Positions 49,601-51,167 of a stretch of DNA of 51,167 nt are shown in pieces (position 1 is the stretch's first letter; each line of letters begins with the position of its first letter). The notes beneath the pieces are model-generated. The model ran no database searches, was not told the DNA's origin, and worked only from the letters and a program-made list of their open reading frames with translations. Both the position numbers and the translations under genes were made by a program. This DNA comes from Bacillota bacterium. Its GTDB lineage: Bacteria > Bacillota > Clostridia > Oscillospirales > Oscillospiraceae. The stretch spans positions 1-51,167 of the forward strand of contig JAEXCS010000018.1 in NCBI GenBank assembly GCA_023402075.1. The letters run 5' to 3'.

Positions 49601-51167
49601 ACTTAGCGACGGGCCGCTATGGGCGTTAATCACAGGGACAGCGCTCTTCGGAGTATGGGCATTGTGTACCGTGACTTGCGAGTTTTCCCCAATTGGGGCT
49701 GTTTGAGTATAGTTCGCGGCGGGTTTCTGACCCGTGACTGCGCTCGATACTTCGGACAGCTCCATATTTTGCACTCTGTGGGTCTTATAGTTGTTAACAT
49801 TCGGAAAAGCTTCAACGTCAAACGTCACAACATACTGTTTTCCTTCAACCGTGATGGGCGTTTCAAAATAGTCAAAACGGAGAGTGTTTTTATTCCGCTT
49901 TCCTGTTTTATTAAATGAACCGCTCCCAACGTACTCGCCACTGTGAATAATATCTTCAACATTATTGAGAACTGCGATACTCTCTGGGGACGCATACTGT
50001 GAAACGATCTTGCCCACAACATTTTTGTTAACATCAACTGTATATTGTTCACCATTGAAACTCGTCCCGTATACAGGGACGTTTTTTTTAGCTGAAAAAG
50101 TAGTTTCTATCGCGTCTTTAAGCGTTGCCGCGACTCCCTTGTGAAAGACTTTGTCAACATTTTTAGCCGCTTCGATCTGAGATGCTGCCCGGGTGATCGC
50201 TTCGGTAGGCACATTCACCACGCCCCCAGCGCCTGCGGTACGAACAGGCGTTTCGCCGGAATAGGGGCTGTAAATCGTGGTTGCTCTTCCCGTTTTTGCA
50301 ACGGAACCTAGCCCACTCGGATTTACACGCGCTCCCGTCTCGGGGGCGGTCTGTGCTGTTTGTTGCACAGCAGAATTACCCACCTGTGTGCTTTGTGCGG
50401 GCCCTGCAGCTTCCTGAACAGTATTCCCGCGCTTCTGGGTGGCAAGCTCCACACCCGAGCCTGCAAGCCCAAGAATGCCGCCCACGAGAGACTCTTGCAA
50501 AATCTGCCCAGCATCCCACTCGGGGGTTTCACCCAGCGTGGCCGCTCTCAGAAGCGGGTCCAGCAGCCCAGCCACAGTTTCTTCCGACGCTTCACTGAGC
50601 GCAGACAGGGCCGCCCGACCTGCGGCGCTCCCCGACAGCTTAGCTGTCGCTTTTTCAAGAGCCTTGTCCAGCACTCCCGCGCCAAACATCTTCTTAAACG
50701 GGGCCGCTACGCTGAACATCTTTTCCGTACCCACCTGAAGGGCAGCGTTGCCGAGGCCGTAGGCCACCTGCTGCCCAAAAGATGCCCCGCTCTGCCGTGC
50801 GTCCTGCGCGCCCCCGCCAAAGGAACGGGCGGCCATGGGGATTAGTGCACTGCCGCCGGTGAGCGCAGCCATACCAACGTCCGCCGCCATCTGCGTCCCG
50901 GCTACGCCCACATCCACAGCCAACCGCCCGAGCTTGCCCATACCATCTTTCGCGCGCTCCACATCCTGCATTCCTGATGCAGTGACGTCACCGGCAAAAT
51001 CTCTGGCCGCTTCCGTGGCCTTTTGCTGAACACCGCCCTGAACAACCTTGTTCATGGCGTCGTATTTTCTACGGGCATCCGCAAGAATATTTCTCTGCGC
51101 TTGCAGGTCAACCTCGCCCCATGCGCCGGGGCTGCGGGCGTTTTCAATTTGCATATCCGAAAGCTCC
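46667..51167 (-). CDS. very large polyvalent phage/mobile-element protein, N-terminus beyond window
   Basis: At least 1,500 residues. The frame is still open at the right edge (ELSD precedes MQIEN), so the start is outside the window. N-terminal part: Ala/Gly-rich hydrophobic stretch (GVAGTQMAADVGMAALTGGS; GILGLAGSGVELATQ). Middle: a compact domain about 3,400 bp from the C-terminal end (GVAATLKDAIETTFSAKKNV; TVEGKQYVVTFDVEAFPN; YKTHRVQNMEL) resembling large-polyvalent-protein-associated domains. C-terminal part: LSKPTTAGRNLVGNTTFYG, GAGDIVAPFTKVAGNLVSRG and a short acidic tract DDDDE, all reminiscent of prophage virion-associated polyproteins of Clostridia. Function inferred as virion-packaged or ejected; low certainty. 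Confidence 0.7.
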   Translation of the reverse strand, partial: ELSDMQIENARSPGAWGEVDLQAQRNILADARRKYDAMNKVVQGGVQQKATEAARDFAGDVTASGMQDVERAKDGMGKLGRLAVDVGVAGTQMAADVGMAALTGGSALIPMAARSFGGGAQDARQSGASFGQQVAYGLGNAALQVGTEKMFSVAAPFKKMFGAGVLDKALEKATAKLSGSAAGRAALSALSEASEETVAGLLDPLLRAATLGETPEWDAGQILQESLVGGILGLAGSGVELATQKRGNTVQEAAGPAQSTQVGNSAVQQTAQTAPETGARVNPSGLGSVAKTGRATTIYSPYSGETPVRTAGAGGVVNVPTEAITRAASQIEAAKNVDKVFHKGVAATLKDAIETTFSAKKNVPVYGTSFNGEQYTVDVNKNVVGKIVSQYASPESIAVLNNVEDIIHSGEYVGSGSFNKTGKRNKNTLRFDYFETPITVEGKQYVVTFDVEAFPNVNNYKTHRVQNMELSEVSSAVTGQKPAANYTQTAPIGENSQVTVHNAHTPKSAVPVINAHSGPSLSSPANSISISGADVNRESSAMGDTSWADGSLGSAQAGFSTLGMGGTEQTSRLAQQNPYNQYQEAATALDREDYAKLFRYESQTEQKSLHLADELLYYKKDGQRTFLKDIDETAFSELCQSLDEATAWNGPQTDAAKMIQTELQGRSVNGEITSEEYTDWLRVMSEHAQAGGQGTQAWAKYSRSSNENGFQSESDAWKRLGENEHLTDGQKQDVFRQIVKFDTQIEAVESGDTSAMKDLILQIGSERGVLRGVSGVQSKALRKLSNSALDSLTFDELKTFAYASTSAISADTTPANLGQKLKTIQVLSMLSKPTTAGRNLVGNTTFYGIDAVSMNGATILDKVLSNITGTRSVAAEKPSLFNKASRDAFKRSLAEITLDVDMDGSESRYGTSANRTFKASGNIAERFMSTLERNQAYLLNATDEFYKGAARSTADATQSLVDSGKIKTSNGGYAAEQADALAKYRTFQDNSRASVAIQTVHDLLNMFGVGDSGRSIGGRTIHAFGAGDIVAPFTKVAGNLVSRGADYSVFNAAKGIFEMGSVIKDAASGKAVDPAKQARAVSDASRGLTGSAIAAGFYAIAKAGLLRNADDDDDENVAALNKAEGMTGTQLNLDALARVLNGQSAEWQSGDTLLDLSSVEPMNVLMNIGTKAAQWDENTGIVSKFGDAANALAESSADLPVLQNIGRGATDILKYGRNWGDVVAEQTANTLASSVIPNIVAGVAKGTDDKVRSTYSSGTLGGNTVDMIKSKIPGLRQTLPTSVDNFGEEKTYGNSDTGNFLNAMFNPLGVNTYSQSKVSKELQSVREKTGDASIYPEKSAVGSSVSVDGEKLELTYAQRQKFQAFYGATNMAYMSTVMGSREYRSASADEKAEYLSEVKAYAYQSAKHKILGADTPSVVERYDGAAKHGIGFCAMYDYSRQANALTADKDKNGESIANSKKEKVIALIDSMDISSSAKDYLYYEVAEYKDTRSSYASWH

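Noticed and set aside
1..51167. CRISPR arrays, insertion sequences, rRNA genes
   Set aside because: No regularly spaced direct repeats, no transposase-like reading frame with terminal repeats, and no rRNA sequence were seen on reading through both strands.

Overview
The window looks like chromosomal DNA of a GC-rich anaerobic Firmicute (class Clostridia, probably the Oscillospiraceae/Ruminococcaceae group of gut anaerobes). This rests on gene content: ribonuclease Y, the acetylated DAP branch (dapH), a lysine L-box and a T-box, BceRSAB-type antibiotic sensing, a ferredoxin-dependent VOR complex, a glnA-ANTAR-gltBD locus and an Amt-PII fusion. The genus assignment is inference. Most ribosome binding sites are strong AGGAGG types, with many GTG/TTG starts.

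Layout. 1-4.3 kb: asnS (3' end cut by the window edge), an RlmI-like rRNA methyltransferase and rny. 4.4-9.0 kb: a four-gene leftward BceRSAB-like operon with a 26-bp inverted repeat in front of the ABC genes. 9.1-13.6 kb: lysine riboswitch plus dapA-dapB-dapH, then putP. 13.7-23.8 kb: a leftward nitrogen-assimilation block (glnA, ANTAR regulator, gltB, gltD, then amt-PII). Strong hairpin terminators lie just downstream of the glnA promoter and of a candidate amt promoter, which fits control by antitermination. 24.0-25.5 kb: a flavodoxin-fold oxidoreductase and a FadR/GntR regulator. 25.7-30.7 kb: a P-loop protein with a four-subunit 2-oxoacid:ferredoxin oxidoreductase (VOR-type), then a T-box-controlled branched-chain aminotransferase. 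30.7-32.6 kb: a FabG-like reductase, tRNA-Arg(CCT) and a small AT-rich gene for an HExxH membrane protein.

32.7-43.5 kb is the most interesting region. A PAS-AAA-Fis sigma-54 activator is divergent from an eight-gene operon with a near-perfect -24/-12 promoter: dctP, dctQ, dctM (TRAP transporter), an SDR, a YdiF-type CoA-transferase, a zinc MDR dehydrogenase, a creatininase-superfamily hydrolase resembling IolN (cyclic diketone ring-opening) and a thiolase. Read together, this is a candidate pathway for importing a cyclic poly-ol or polyphenol-type compound, adjusting its oxidation state to a cyclic 1,3-diketone, opening the ring hydrolytically, activating the oxo-acid with CoA and cleaving it thiolytically. 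The reaction order matches anaerobic phloroglucinol degradation closely and the IolM/IolN inositol route in part. The substrate is an inference.

43.6-46.0 kb holds a thioredoxin-rhodanese-CoA-disulfide reductase/rhodanese cluster for persulfide or thiol redox chemistry. 46.0-51.2 kb looks like the edge of a prophage or other mobile element: a tRNA T-arm-like remnant, a small two-TM protein, and more than 1,500 residues of a very large polyvalent phage-type protein running off the right edge.
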